From NCBI GenBank assembly GCA_905236495.1, contig CAJOPV010000086.1, positions 1 to 33,139 on the forward strand: a stretch of 33,139 nucleotides of DNA, given 5' to 3'. The notes under the pieces were generated by a model. It made no database searches. It worked only from the letters and a program-made list of their open reading frames with translations, and was not told the origin of the DNA. The translations under genes were made by a program, and so were the position numbers. Each line of letters starts with the position of its first letter. Positions within the stretch are counted from its first letter, which is position 1. The DNA is from an uncultured Christensenellaceae bacterium. Lineage in GTDB: Bacteria > Bacillota > Clostridia > Christensenellales > Aristaeellaceae. This document shows, one piece after another, positions 1 through 7,366 of the stretch.

Positions 1-583
1 CCGCTTCCTCCGCGGGGGCAGCCGCCTCGGCTGCCGGCTCCGCAGGGGCGGCCTTGCCGTTCTTCATGGGCAGCTGGGCCGTATCCACCGATACCCGGAC
101 CTCCGTAACGTCTATGCCGGAGGAGGCGGACAGGTACTGCTTGATCTGCTTTTGCAGCGCCGCCACCGCCAGGGGGATGGAAATATTGTTCGCCAGGGCG
201 ATGTTCAGATCGACAACCACTCCGTCCCGGGTGTTGTGGATGCGCTGGGAATTGACCCTGATCTCATCGTGCATATCGATGCACTTCTGCACCAGGCCTT
301 CGATGGCCTTCACCGAAATGCGCAATTCGCCGTTATCGGTGCGCTGCACCACGAAATCGTGGCGGCCTGCCCGGAACTTCCGGGGAAAGGCCAGCAGATA
401 CCCGCCGAAGAACACGCACAGCACCCCCAGGCCGATGCTTACCGCCCGGGCCCAGGTGGGCAGAGCGTCCACCATGAAGCCTGTGATCTGCAGCCCGGCG
501 ACGATCAGCGCCGCCCCGGACACAATCACGATCAGCGCGCCGAAAAACAGCGCCAGCCGATCCGCAAATTTCATTTTATACAT
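1..583 (-). CDS. amaP: Asp23-family envelope stress membrane anchor AmaP (3' end cut by window edge)
   Basis: AmaP tethers the abundant Asp23 protein to the inner face of the membrane in Gram-positive bacteria. Reading from the ATG at 583, the protein starts MYKMKFADRLALFF. Two hydrophobic segments follow, at about residues 10-33 and 45-67, and then a soluble Asp23-like domain at about 75-165. The visible end is an Ala/Glu/Pro-rich tail. The frame is open for 194 codons and leaves the window with no stop, so the C-terminus is missing. An AAAGGAG ribosome site lies just upstream and overlaps the asp23 stop codon at 598-600. The 14-base gap to asp23 implies one transcript. Family knowledge supplies the anchoring role; the membrane topology is read from hydrophobicity. 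Confidence 0.85.
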   Translation of the reverse strand, partial: MYKMKFADRLALFFGALIVIVSGAALIVAGLQITGFMVDALPTWARAVSIGLGVLCVFFGGYLLAFPRKFRAGRHDFVVQRTDNGELRISVKAIEGLVQKCIDMHDEIRVNSQRIHNTRDGVVVDLNIALANNISIPLAVAALQKQIKQYLSASSGIDVTEVRVSVDTAQLPMKNGKAAPAEPAAEAAAPAEEA

Positions 584-597
584 GGGTTTCTCCTTTA

Positions 598-1203
598 TCA
601 GCAGCGCATCCTGCCGGGAACGCGCTGGCTGTCAGATTGTTCCCCGCCATCCAGCTTTTCTTCTTCCGCAAGCACCTGAGGGTCGAATTCCGCGTCGGGG
701 GCCTCTTCGGCCTCCTTGGGCTCCGCCTTTTCAGGGGCGGGGGCGGCTTCCTTTTCCGGCTCCGTCAAAACCTGCTGCTTGGAGGCTGCCGCCAGGTTCT
801 GGGTAGCCTTTTTATCCTGCTCGAAGCTGACGCCCTGCACGTGCACATCCACCCGCACCACATGCAGCCCCGTCAGGCTTTCCAGGGCCCGGCGCACGTT
901 TTCCTGCACGTCGGCGGCGACCTTCTGGATGGGCTGACCGTATTCCACCACGATGTAGAGGTCAACGGCGGCCTCCTGGCTGCCCACTTCCACCTTGACG
1001 CCCTTGGTGATGTTCCGGTTCTTTCCCAGGATCTCGCCGATGCCGCCGCTGACGCTCATGCCGGCAATGCCTTCGATTTCATTGGCGGCGACGCCCGCGA
1101 TGGTGGCGATCACCTCGTTGGCGTAGCTGATGGTGCCGCCGTTTTCCAAATCCACATCCACCTTCACGGGAAGGTTTTCTTTTTTCTGCGGTTTCTGCGC
1201 CAT
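598..1203 (-). CDS. asp23: Asp23/Gls24 family envelope stress response protein
   Basis: This is a 201-residue Asp23/Gls24 (DUF322) protein. These cytoplasmic proteins form a layer under the membrane through AmaP and are linked to cell-wall and alkaline stress. The conserved domain spans about residues 18-130 and includes the stretches YANEVIATIAGVAANEIEGI, GVKVEVG and VDLYIVVEYG. The rest is a long Glu/Ala/Pro/Lys-rich tail, about 140-195, which probably is disordered. The ATG at 1203 is chosen because TAAGGAGG sits 9 bases upstream. A longer in-frame opening upstream of it would run through the promoter and lacks a ribosome site. It is first in a unit with amaP and has its own promoter at 1233-1261. 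Confidence 0.9.
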   Translation of the reverse strand: MAQKPQKKENLPVKVDVDLENGGTISYANEVIATIAGVAANEIEGIAGMSVSGGIGEILGKNRNITKGVKVEVGSQEAAVDLYIVVEYGQPIQKVAADVQENVRRALESLTGLHVVRVDVHVQGVSFEQDKKATQNLAAASKQQVLTEPEKEAAPAPEKAEPKEAEEAPDAEFDPQVLAEEEKLDGGEQSDSQRVPGRMRC

Positions 1204-1232
1204 GCAAACGCACCTCCTTACAGGGATATTAT

Positions 1233-1261
1233 AGTATAGCAGGTTTTTGATGATTTGGCAA
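1233..1261 (-). promoter_or_regulatory. Promoter of asp23-amaP
   Basis: Read on the minus strand, TTGCCA (1256-1261) is followed by a 17-base spacer and TATACT (1233-1238). A TGC directly before the -10 box makes it an extended -10 promoter. It starts inside the short gap after aspS, so asp23-amaP can be transcribed independently of hisS-aspS. The start site would fall near 1226, giving a leader of only about 23 bases. Confidence 0.8.
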
Positions 1262-1264
1262 CTG

Positions 1265-2554
1265 TCAGGGAGTGATCCTGTTGGGACCGCGGAAGAGGAA
1301 CATAACTTCCTTGATGCTGATGCCAAGCAGCAGCATGGTGAACCGATCCACCCCCAGGCCGAAGCCGCCGTGGGGCGGGCAGCCGTAGCGGAAGAAATCC
1401 ATGTAGAATTTCACGTCCTCGCCCAGGCCCTTTTCATCGGCCTGGCGGCGAAGCTGCTCGTAGCGGTGCTCCCGCTGGGCGCCGGTGGTGATCTCCGTGC
1501 CCCGCCAGATCAGGTCGTAGCCCAGCGGCTGTCCGTTTTCATCCCGCATGTGATAGAAGGCGCGCTTTTCCGGGCCGTAATCGGTGACGAAGAGGAATTC
1601 GTGACCGAACTTATCCATGGAAAGCCTGGCGCACAGGCGCTCGGCGTCGGTGGTAAGGTCGTTCTTTTCGCTGTCCTCCACGGTGTAGCCGTAGCGCGCT
1701 TCCAATTCCCGATAGACGTCTGCCAGCTTCATTTCGGGGAAGGGCAGGGTGGGAACGACGGTATCCAGGCCGTAGAGGGCCTTGATCTGCTCGCCGTACT
1801 TTTCACTGACGCATTTCAGCGCGTACTGGAGCAGCTCCGCCTCGAAGGCCATCACGTCCCTGAAGGAATTGATATAGCTCATTTCCACGTCGAAGCCGGT
1901 AAACTCGGTGGCGTGTTTATTGGTGAAGGATTTTTCGGCGCGGAACACGGGGCCCACCTCGAAGATGCGGTCAAACCCCGCCGCCATCGCCATTTGCTTA
2001 TAGAACTGGGGGCTTTGGCTGAGGTACGCCTTGCGGTCGAAATACTTGAGCTCGAACACGTCGCTGCCCGATTCGCTGGCGGCGCCGATGAGCTTGGGGG
2101 TGTGGATCTCCATGAAATCCCGCTGCCGGCAGAAATCCCGCATGGCGCCCACCAATTCCGTCTGGGCTTTGAAGATCAGCGTGTTTTTATCGCTGCGAAG
2201 GTCCACCCAGCGGTAATCCATGCGGCTGTCGATGGCGGCGTCCTTGGTTAAGGGCAGGGGCTCCGCGACGGAGAGGATCTCCATTTCCTCCGGCAGCATT
2301 TCCCTGCCGCCCATTTTTACGTATTCGTTTTCCACCACGGGGCCGACGCAGGTGACGACGCTTTCCACCGTCAGTTGATCCACGATGGCGGCCAGGTCCG
2401 GGTGCTTTTCCTTTTCGATGGTGACCTGCAGCCGCCCGCTGTGATCCCGGATCACCAGGAAAGCCATGGTGCGCTTGTTCCGTAAATTTTCCACAAAGCC
2501 CTGGATTTTGTTGGTTTCTCCGCAAACCACGTTGGCGATCAGGTTCCTGTTCAT
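1265..2554 (-). CDS. aspS: Archaeal-type aspartyl-tRNA synthetase, probably non-discriminating (aspartate--tRNA(Asp/Asn) ligase)
   Basis: This 429-residue class II synthetase charges tRNA-Asp, and perhaps tRNA-Asn, with aspartate. An OB-fold anticodon domain occupies about residues 1-105. Class II motif 2 is FRAEKSFTNKHATEF (204-218) and motif 3 is GFGLGVDRF (397-405). The length of about 430 and the absence of the large GAD insertion mark the archaeal/eukaryal type, not the bacterial AspRS of about 590 residues. AsnRS was considered, but the segment after motif 2 (TGFDVEMSYI) and EITTGAQREHR fit AspRS better. The position of the Trp that helps discriminating archaeal AspRS read tRNA-Asp seems to be Phe20 (inference from a by-eye alignment). 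The ATG at 2554 is preferred over one at 2563 because GGAG lies 9 bases upstream of it; at 2563 the spacing would be zero. It follows hisS. Confidence 0.87.
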   Translation of the reverse strand: MNRNLIANVVCGETNKIQGFVENLRNKRTMAFLVIRDHSGRLQVTIEKEKHPDLAAIVDQLTVESVVTCVGPVVENEYVKMGGREMLPEEMEILSVAEPLPLTKDAAIDSRMDYRWVDLRSDKNTLIFKAQTELVGAMRDFCRQRDFMEIHTPKLIGAASESGSDVFELKYFDRKAYLSQSPQFYKQMAMAAGFDRIFEVGPVFRAEKSFTNKHATEFTGFDVEMSYINSFRDVMAFEAELLQYALKCVSEKYGEQIKALYGLDTVVPTLPFPEMKLADVYRELEARYGYTVEDSEKNDLTTDAERLCARLSMDKFGHEFLFVTDYGPEKRAFYHMRDENGQPLGYDLIWRGTEITTGAQREHRYEQLRRQADEKGLGEDVKFYMDFFRYGCPPHGGFGLGVDRFTMLLLGISIKEVMFLFRGPNRITP

Positions 2555-2590
2555 TATCTGCATCTCCTTACTGTATTATGAATGGGACGG

Positions 2591-2629
2591 GCGGGGGAAC
2601 AGCTCTTGCGTCCAAAGCGATTCCCCCGC
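2591..2629 (-). promoter_or_regulatory. Stable hairpin between hisS and aspS
   Basis: GCGGGGGAA (2591-2599) and TTCCCCCGC (2621-2629) form a perfect 9-bp stem with a 21-base loop. It lies in the 140-base gap between the hisS stop and the aspS start. On the minus strand no U-run follows, so it is not a standard terminator. It could be a processing or stability element within a hisS-aspS transcript. The function is not shown by the sequence. Confidence 0.5.
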
Positions 2630-2694
2630 GCCTCATCCGAAAACCCATCGGGATAAAACGGTACGCATGCCTGTCAATTGGTTTCCCCGGCGCT

Positions 2695-3960
2695 TCAGGA
2701 AAGCAGGCGGGCGATATCCGAAGGGGCGGAGGAGAGGGGGATTTCCCGCTCTTCCTTGGTTTCCATGTTCCGAAGCTTGACGACGCCCCGGTCGTATTCC
2801 TCGCCGCCCACGATCGCCACATATTTGGCCCCGATCTTATCGGCAAACTTGAACTGGGCCTTGAGGGAACGGCCCGCCAGGTCGCTGTCCGCCTTCACGT
2901 TCAGGGCGCGAAGGGCTTGGGCCAGGGAGAAAGCGGGGATTTTCAGATCTGTTCCCAGGTTCGCCACATACACGTCGGTGACGGTGGGCGCGGGGGGCAG
3001 AAGGTTCTGATTGCGAAGCTCCATGATGATCCGCTCCGCCCCGATGCCAAAGCCCGCCGCCGGGGTGGCGGGGCCGCCCAATTGCTCCACCAGATCGTCG
3101 TACCGCCCGCCGCCGCACAGGGCCAGGCCCTCCCGGCCCGCCTGCATGATGATTTCAAACACCGTCTTGGTGTAGTAATCCAGGCCCCGGACGATGTGGG
3201 GGTCGATCTCATAAGGGATATTTTGCGCGGTGAGCAGGGCCTGCAGCTCCTCAAAGTGCGCCCTGCATTCGTCGCACAGGCAATCCAGGATCAGCGGCGC
3301 GCCCGCTACGATCCGCTTGCATTTTTCTTCCTTGCAGTCCAGGATGCGCAGGGGGTTTTTCTGGAACCGCTCCTGGCAGGTTTCGCACATATCGTGGATG
3401 CGCTCCCCCAGGTAGTTTTTCAGCGCCTCGTGATACCGGGGCCGGCAGACGGGGCAGCCGATGGAATTCACGTGAACCTTCAGGTTTTGAAGGCCCAGAC
3501 CGGTGAGAAAACCGAGCAGGGTGGAGATCAGCTCCGCCTCCACCGCCGGTTCCTTGCCGCCGAAGCATTCCATGCCGAACTGGTGATGCTCCCGAAGCCT
3601 GCCGCTTTGGGGATTCTCATAGCGGAAAATGGGGGCGTTCAGATAATACACCTTGCAGGGCAGCGCCTCCTGAAACAGGTGGTTTTCGATGAAGGAGCGC
3701 ACCGCCCCCGCCGTGCCCTCGGGCTTTAAGGTGATGGAACGGCCGCCCTTATCGTTGAAGGTGTACATTTCCTTCTGCACGATATCGGTGGTATCGCCCA
3801 CGCCCCGGAGAAACAATTCCGTATGCTCGAATACGGGGGTGCGGATTTCCCGGTAGCCCGCCTTTGCCGCGGCCTCCCGCTCCTTTTGCTCGATCCATTG
3901 CCACAGGTACGCATCCTGGGGCAGCATATCCCGGGTGCCTTTTGGCGCCTGCGTCAGCAT
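2695..3960 (-). CDS. hisS: Histidyl-tRNA synthetase
   Basis: HisRS attaches histidine to tRNA-His in the cytoplasm. The 421-residue length is typical. The N-terminus has the PKGTRD signature. Motif 2 is in IFRYENPQSGRLREHHQFG (111-129), the histidine-binding signature is VRGLDYYT (257-264), and motif 3 is GFGIGAER (303-310). Residues 169-232 carry a series of Cys pairs (GCPVC, CETC, CKEEKC, CLCDEC), as in other clostridial HisRS. The ATG at 3960 has GAGGAGG 8 bases upstream. The gene has a consensus promoter (4030-4058) and a leader hairpin with a U-run (3976-4004). aspS follows on the same strand, an order also known in Bacillus subtilis. No T-box signature is present. Confidence 0.96.
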   Translation of the reverse strand: MLTQAPKGTRDMLPQDAYLWQWIEQKEREAAAKAGYREIRTPVFEHTELFLRGVGDTTDIVQKEMYTFNDKGGRSITLKPEGTAGAVRSFIENHLFQEALPCKVYYLNAPIFRYENPQSGRLREHHQFGMECFGGKEPAVEAELISTLLGFLTGLGLQNLKVHVNSIGCPVCRPRYHEALKNYLGERIHDMCETCQERFQKNPLRILDCKEEKCKRIVAGAPLILDCLCDECRAHFEELQALLTAQNIPYEIDPHIVRGLDYYTKTVFEIIMQAGREGLALCGGGRYDDLVEQLGGPATPAAGFGIGAERIIMELRNQNLLPPAPTVTDVYVANLGTDLKIPAFSLAQALRALNVKADSDLAGRSLKAQFKFADKIGAKYVAIVGGEEYDRGVVKLRNMETKEEREIPLSSAPSDIARLLS

Positions 3961-3975
3961 GCTCGCTTCCTCCTC

Positions 3976-4004
3976 AAAAAAATACGCCCATGCCTGCGCA
4001 TGGG
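3976..4004 (-). terminator. Terminator-like hairpin in the hisS leader (possible attenuator)
   Basis: On the minus strand CCCATGC-GCAG-GCATGGG (4004 to 3987) forms a perfect 7-bp stem with a 4-base loop. CGTA and then seven T (3982 to 3976) follow, and the hisS ribosome site comes immediately after. It lies downstream of the hisS promoter, so it sits inside the leader, where it could attenuate hisS or stop readthrough from tex. The 4-base gap before the T-run makes it a weaker terminator than usual. Confidence 0.55.
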
Positions 4005-4029
4005 ACGAAATACTTCACCCAGCAAAAGC

Positions 4030-4058
4030 ATTATAAGAGGAAATAAACGCAATGTCAA
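4030..4058 (-). promoter_or_regulatory. Consensus sigma-A promoter of hisS-aspS
   Basis: On the minus strand TTGACA (4053-4058), a 17-base spacer and TATAAT (4030-4035) match the housekeeping consensus at every position. Transcription would begin near 4023, giving a leader of about 60 bases. This is too short for a T-box. The surroundings are AT-rich compared with the coding DNA. Confidence 0.88.
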
Positions 4059-4085
4059 GAAAAAAGAGGGAAAAGCAGAAGGAAG

Positions 4086-4107
4086 GAGGCAGGAGTTTAT
4101 ATGCCTC
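4086..4107 (-). terminator. Weak inverted repeat at the tex stop codon (possible terminator)
   Basis: GAGGCA and TGCCTC form a 6-bp stem with a 10-base loop that overlaps the tex stop codon. A pyrimidine-rich tract with short T-runs follows on the minus strand. The stem is short, so the termination call is tentative. Confidence 0.3.
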
Positions 4108-6259
4108 ACTCTTCCTTTCCCTTTACCATCGTCAGCGCGATGCGCTTTTTCTTTTCATCCACGCCGACTACCCACACCTTCACGATATCGCCTACCTTGA
4201 CGATCTCGGAGGGATGGCGGATGAAGCGGTCCGCCATGCGGGAGATGTGCACCAGGCCGTCCTGATGCACGCCGATATCCACAAAAGCGCCGAAATCAAT
4301 GACGTTCCGCACGGTGCCGGTAAGCTCCATGCCGGGGGTCAGGTCCTTGATATCCAGGACGTCGGTGCGCAAAACGGGCTTTGGCAGTTCGTCCCGGGGG
4401 TCCCGGCCCGGCTTTTCCAGCTCGGACAGGATATCCCTCAGCGTGGGCAGGCCGATTTGCAGTTCTTTTGCCAGCTGATCCAGCCCGTAGGCTTTGGCCT
4501 TTTCCCCGATCCCGGGTAGGCCGCCGCTTTTCAGCGCCTTACTGTCCATGCCCAGCTTTTCCATGAGGCCCTTGGCGGCGTCGTAGCTTTCCGGGTGCAC
4601 GCCGGTGGCGTCCAGGGGGTTTTTGCTGTCCCGCACCCGGAGGAACCCGGCGCACTGCTCAAAAGCCCGGGGCCCCAGCTTGGGCACTTTTTTCAGCGCC
4701 GCCCGGCTGGCAACGCCGTTTTCCTCCCGATAAGCGACGATGTTTTTCGCCAAAGCGGGGCCGATGCCCGCCACATGAGAGAGCAGCTCCGCCGAGGCGG
4801 TGGACACCTCCACCCCCACGGCGTTGACGCACTGCTCCACCACCCCGTCCAGGGCGGCGGTTAATTCGTTTTGCTTTAAGTCGTGCTGATACTGGCCCAC
4901 GCCGATGGCTTTGGGGTCGATTTTCACAAGCTCCGCCAGCGGGTCCTGCATCCGGCGGGCGATGGAAACAGCGCTGCGCTCCGTTACGTCGAAATGGGGG
5001 AATTCCTCCGCGGCGGCCTTGCTGGCGGAATAAACGGAGGCCCCCGCCTCGCTGACGATCACGTAGGCCACCCCCGGTAGCTGGGGAAGGAGGGAGCAGA
5101 TGAACTGCTCGCTTTCCCGGCTGGCGGTGCCGTTTCCGATGGCAATGGCGGTGACGCCGTGACGCTTCACCATGCCCTGGATCAGCCGGGCCGCCGCGGC
5201 CTTCGCCGCCTCCTGACCGGGCAGGGTGAAATGCCCCACCCCCGTTTCCAGCACCTTGCCGTTTTCATCCACCACCGCCAGCTTGCATCCCGTGCGGAAG
5301 CCGGGATCGACGCCCAAGGTCACCTTTCCCTTGATGGGAGGCTGCATGAGCAATTGATGCAGGTTCTGGGAAAACACCCGGATGGCGCTTTCGTTGGCCC
5401 GGTCGGTCAGCTCACCCCGGATTTCCCGCTCCAGGGAGGGGAACAGGAGGCGGCTCCAGGCGTCCTCGCAGGCCAGGGCGACCTGCCCGGCGGCGGGGGA
5501 AGCGCCCCGGACAAAGGCGTCCTTTACCAGGGAAACAGCCTTTTCCTCCGGGGCTTTCAGCGTCACCTTCAGGTAGGCTTCCCGTTCGCCCCGGTTCACC
5601 GCCAAGATGCGGTGGGGGGCCATTTTGGCAGCGGGCTCCTGATATTCGTAATACATGCTATAAACGCTGTCCTCGTCCTTGGCGGCCCGGGTTTCAATGA
5701 CGCCCTCCCGAAGGAGCAGGGCGCGCAGCGTCTTTCGCAATGCCGCGTCGTCGCTGACCGATTCCGCCAGGATATCCCGGGCCCCGGCTAAGGCGCTGTC
5801 GGCGTCCGGCACGTCCTTGTCCGTATCCACGTATTTCAGCGCCTCCGCCTGTACGTCCCCCTGGGGCAGCTGCATCAGCAGCCACAGCTCCAGCGGCTCC
5901 AGCCCCCGTTCCTTGGCGACGGTGGCCCGGGTGCGGCGCTTGGGCCGGAAGGGGCGGTACAGATCCTCCAGCTCGCTCAAGGTGCTGGCGCTTTGCAGCT
6001 GGGACCGCAGGGCGTCGGTGATAACGCCCTGCTCCGTAAGCGTCCTTTCGATCTCCTCCCGGCGCTTTTCCAGCCCCCGCAGATATTCCAGGCGCTCGGA
6101 CAGCTCCCGCAGCACCTGATCGTCCAGGGAGCCCGTCATTTCCTTCCTGTACCGGGCGATGAAGGGAATGGTGTTGCCTGCGTCCAACAGCTCCATCACC
6201 GCCTTGACCTGCTCCAGCCGCAGGGAAAATTCCTTTGCCAGCACCGCCGCGAAATCCAT
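4106..6259 (-). CDS. tex: Tex family RNA-binding transcription accessory protein
   Basis: Tex is a conserved nucleic-acid-binding protein related to eukaryotic Spt6, thought to act on transcription. The 717-residue length is normal. In order it has an N-terminal helical Tex domain with IPFIARYRKEMTGSLDD (about 32-48); a YqgF/RNase H-like domain beginning VTLGVDPGFRTGCKLAVVD (about 313-331); helix-hairpin-helix segments around SHVAGIGPALAKNIVAYRE (about 490-508); and a C-terminal S1 RNA-binding domain, GTVRNVIDFGAFVDIGVHQD through LVHISRM (about 640-705). The ATG at 6259 has GGAGG 9 bases upstream. It follows the ricT terminator on the same strand, and I see no clear promoter of its own. Transcription may depend on readthrough. 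Confidence 0.95.
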   Translation of the reverse strand: MDFAAVLAKEFSLRLEQVKAVMELLDAGNTIPFIARYRKEMTGSLDDQVLRELSERLEYLRGLEKRREEIERTLTEQGVITDALRSQLQSASTLSELEDLYRPFRPKRRTRATVAKERGLEPLELWLLMQLPQGDVQAEALKYVDTDKDVPDADSALAGARDILAESVSDDAALRKTLRALLLREGVIETRAAKDEDSVYSMYYEYQEPAAKMAPHRILAVNRGEREAYLKVTLKAPEEKAVSLVKDAFVRGASPAAGQVALACEDAWSRLLFPSLEREIRGELTDRANESAIRVFSQNLHQLLMQPPIKGKVTLGVDPGFRTGCKLAVVDENGKVLETGVGHFTLPGQEAAKAAAARLIQGMVKRHGVTAIAIGNGTASRESEQFICSLLPQLPGVAYVIVSEAGASVYSASKAAAEEFPHFDVTERSAVSIARRMQDPLAELVKIDPKAIGVGQYQHDLKQNELTAALDGVVEQCVNAVGVEVSTASAELLSHVAGIGPALAKNIVAYREENGVASRAALKKVPKLGPRAFEQCAGFLRVRDSKNPLDATGVHPESYDAAKGLMEKLGMDSKALKSGGLPGIGEKAKAYGLDQLAKELQIGLPTLRDILSELEKPGRDPRDELPKPVLRTDVLDIKDLTPGMELTGTVRNVIDFGAFVDIGVHQDGLVHISRMADRFIRHPSEIVKVGDIVKVWVVGVDEKKKRIALTMVKGKEE

Positions 6260-6290
6260 TTGGATGATCCTCCTCTATGATCTTTCGGTG

Positions 6291-6316
6291 AAAGAAAAGC
6301 CGCCCGGACAGGCGGC
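6291..6316 (-). terminator. Intrinsic terminator after darA-holB-ricT
   Basis: On the minus strand GCCGCC (6316-6311), a 6-base loop and GGCGGC (6304-6299) form a GC-only stem. TTTTCTTT (6298-6291) follows directly. It begins 16 bases after the ricT stop codon. Confidence 0.8.
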
Positions 6317-6331
6317 CTATTCGCGCAATGA

Positions 6332-7366
6332 TTATTCTTCTTCGCTGCCGTCGCCGTTCGCTTTTACGGCTTCCAGGTCCTCCTGATCGGCCTCCGCCAT
6401 TTCCTCGATCTGCGCCAAGGCCTCATCCTGGCTGATGCCTTCCTCCCCGGCAAATTCTTCCACGGATTCCAGGTCCGCTTCGTCGGTTTCGGGCAGGTCG
6501 GAGAGATCCTCGGGCTCCTCCTCCGCGCCCTCCGCTTTTTTGGCGGCGTGGGGAACGGGGGAGAGGCGCTGCACGTCGGCAAGGGGATAATCCTTCTGCT
6601 CGTAGCTGTCGCCCTTGGGCAGGCGCACCCGCACGGTTTCCTTTAAGATGTTCAGGTCCACCACCGTGCCGGTGCCGTCCGGGGTGGCGACCTCCTTGCC
6701 CACCCGGGGCATCCGCCTGCGGGTGGCCTCGTAGTGATCCTCTTCATATTTCAGGCAGCACATGAGCCGCCCGCACATCCCGGAAATCTTGGTGGGGTTC
6801 AGGGACAGGCTCTGCTCCTTTGCCATCTTGATGGATACGGGCTGGAAATCCCCCAGGAAGGAGGCGCAGCATACGGGCCGCCCGCACATGCCCAGGCCGC
6901 CCATCATTTTCGCCTCGTCCCGGACGCCGATCTGGCGCAGCTCGATCCGGGTGTGGAACTGGGAGGCCAAATCCTTCACCAGCACCCGGAAATCCACCCG
7001 CTTGTCGGAGGTGAAATAGAATAATATCTTGGAATTGTCAAAGGTGTATTCGCAGCCCACCAGCTTCATCTGCAGCTTATGCTCCGCGATCTTTTTCTGG
7101 CAGATCGCAAGGGCATCCTTCTCCTTCATGCGGTTTTCCGCGTTGTGCTGGGCGTCCTCCGCCGTGGCGATGCGGATGACTTTTTTAAGGGGCGGGGTGA
7201 TCAGGTCGTCGCTGACCTCCTTGACCCCCGTCACCACTTCACCGTACTCCAATCCCCGCACCGTTTCCACGATCACGCAGTCCCCGGCGGTGGGCCAGAA
7301 GGCCCCCGGGGCGAAATAATAGAGCTTTCCCGCGTTCTTGAACCGAACGCCGATCACACTTGCCAT
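6332..7366 (-). CDS. ricT: RicT (YaaT), PSP1-domain regulatory protein
   Basis: RicT is part of the RicA-RicF-RicT (YmcA-YlbF-YaaT) complex, which helps RNase Y mature mRNAs and promotes sporulation and biofilm control in Bacillus. The PSP1 core covers about residues 1-210. It holds two cysteine clusters, GMCGRPVCC (159-167) and GMCGRLMCC (196-204), matching the cysteines that bind Fe-S clusters in the Bacillus complex. About 75 C-terminal residues (270-344) are very acidic and low in complexity. The ATG at 7366 lies 13 bases inside the holB reading frame, so the two genes overlap and probably are translationally coupled. The downstream partner genes ricA and ricF are not in this window. Confidence 0.92.
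   Translation of the reverse strand: MASVIGVRFKNAGKLYYFAPGAFWPTAGDCVIVETVRGLEYGEVVTGVKEVSDDLITPPLKKVIRIATAEDAQHNAENRMKEKDALAICQKKIAEHKLQMKLVGCEYTFDNSKILFYFTSDKRVDFRVLVKDLASQFHTRIELRQIGVRDEAKMMGGLGMCGRPVCCASFLGDFQPVSIKMAKEQSLSLNPTKISGMCGRLMCCLKYEEDHYEATRRRMPRVGKEVATPDGTGTVVDLNILKETVRVRLPKGDSYEQKDYPLADVQRLSPVPHAAKKAEGAEEEPEDLSDLPETDEADLESVEEFAGEEGISQDEALAQIEEMAEADQEDLEAVKANGDGSEEE

Noticed and set aside
3961..4105. T-box riboswitch before hisS
   Set aside because: The leader is only about 60 bases and lacks the AGGGTGGNACCGCG signature.
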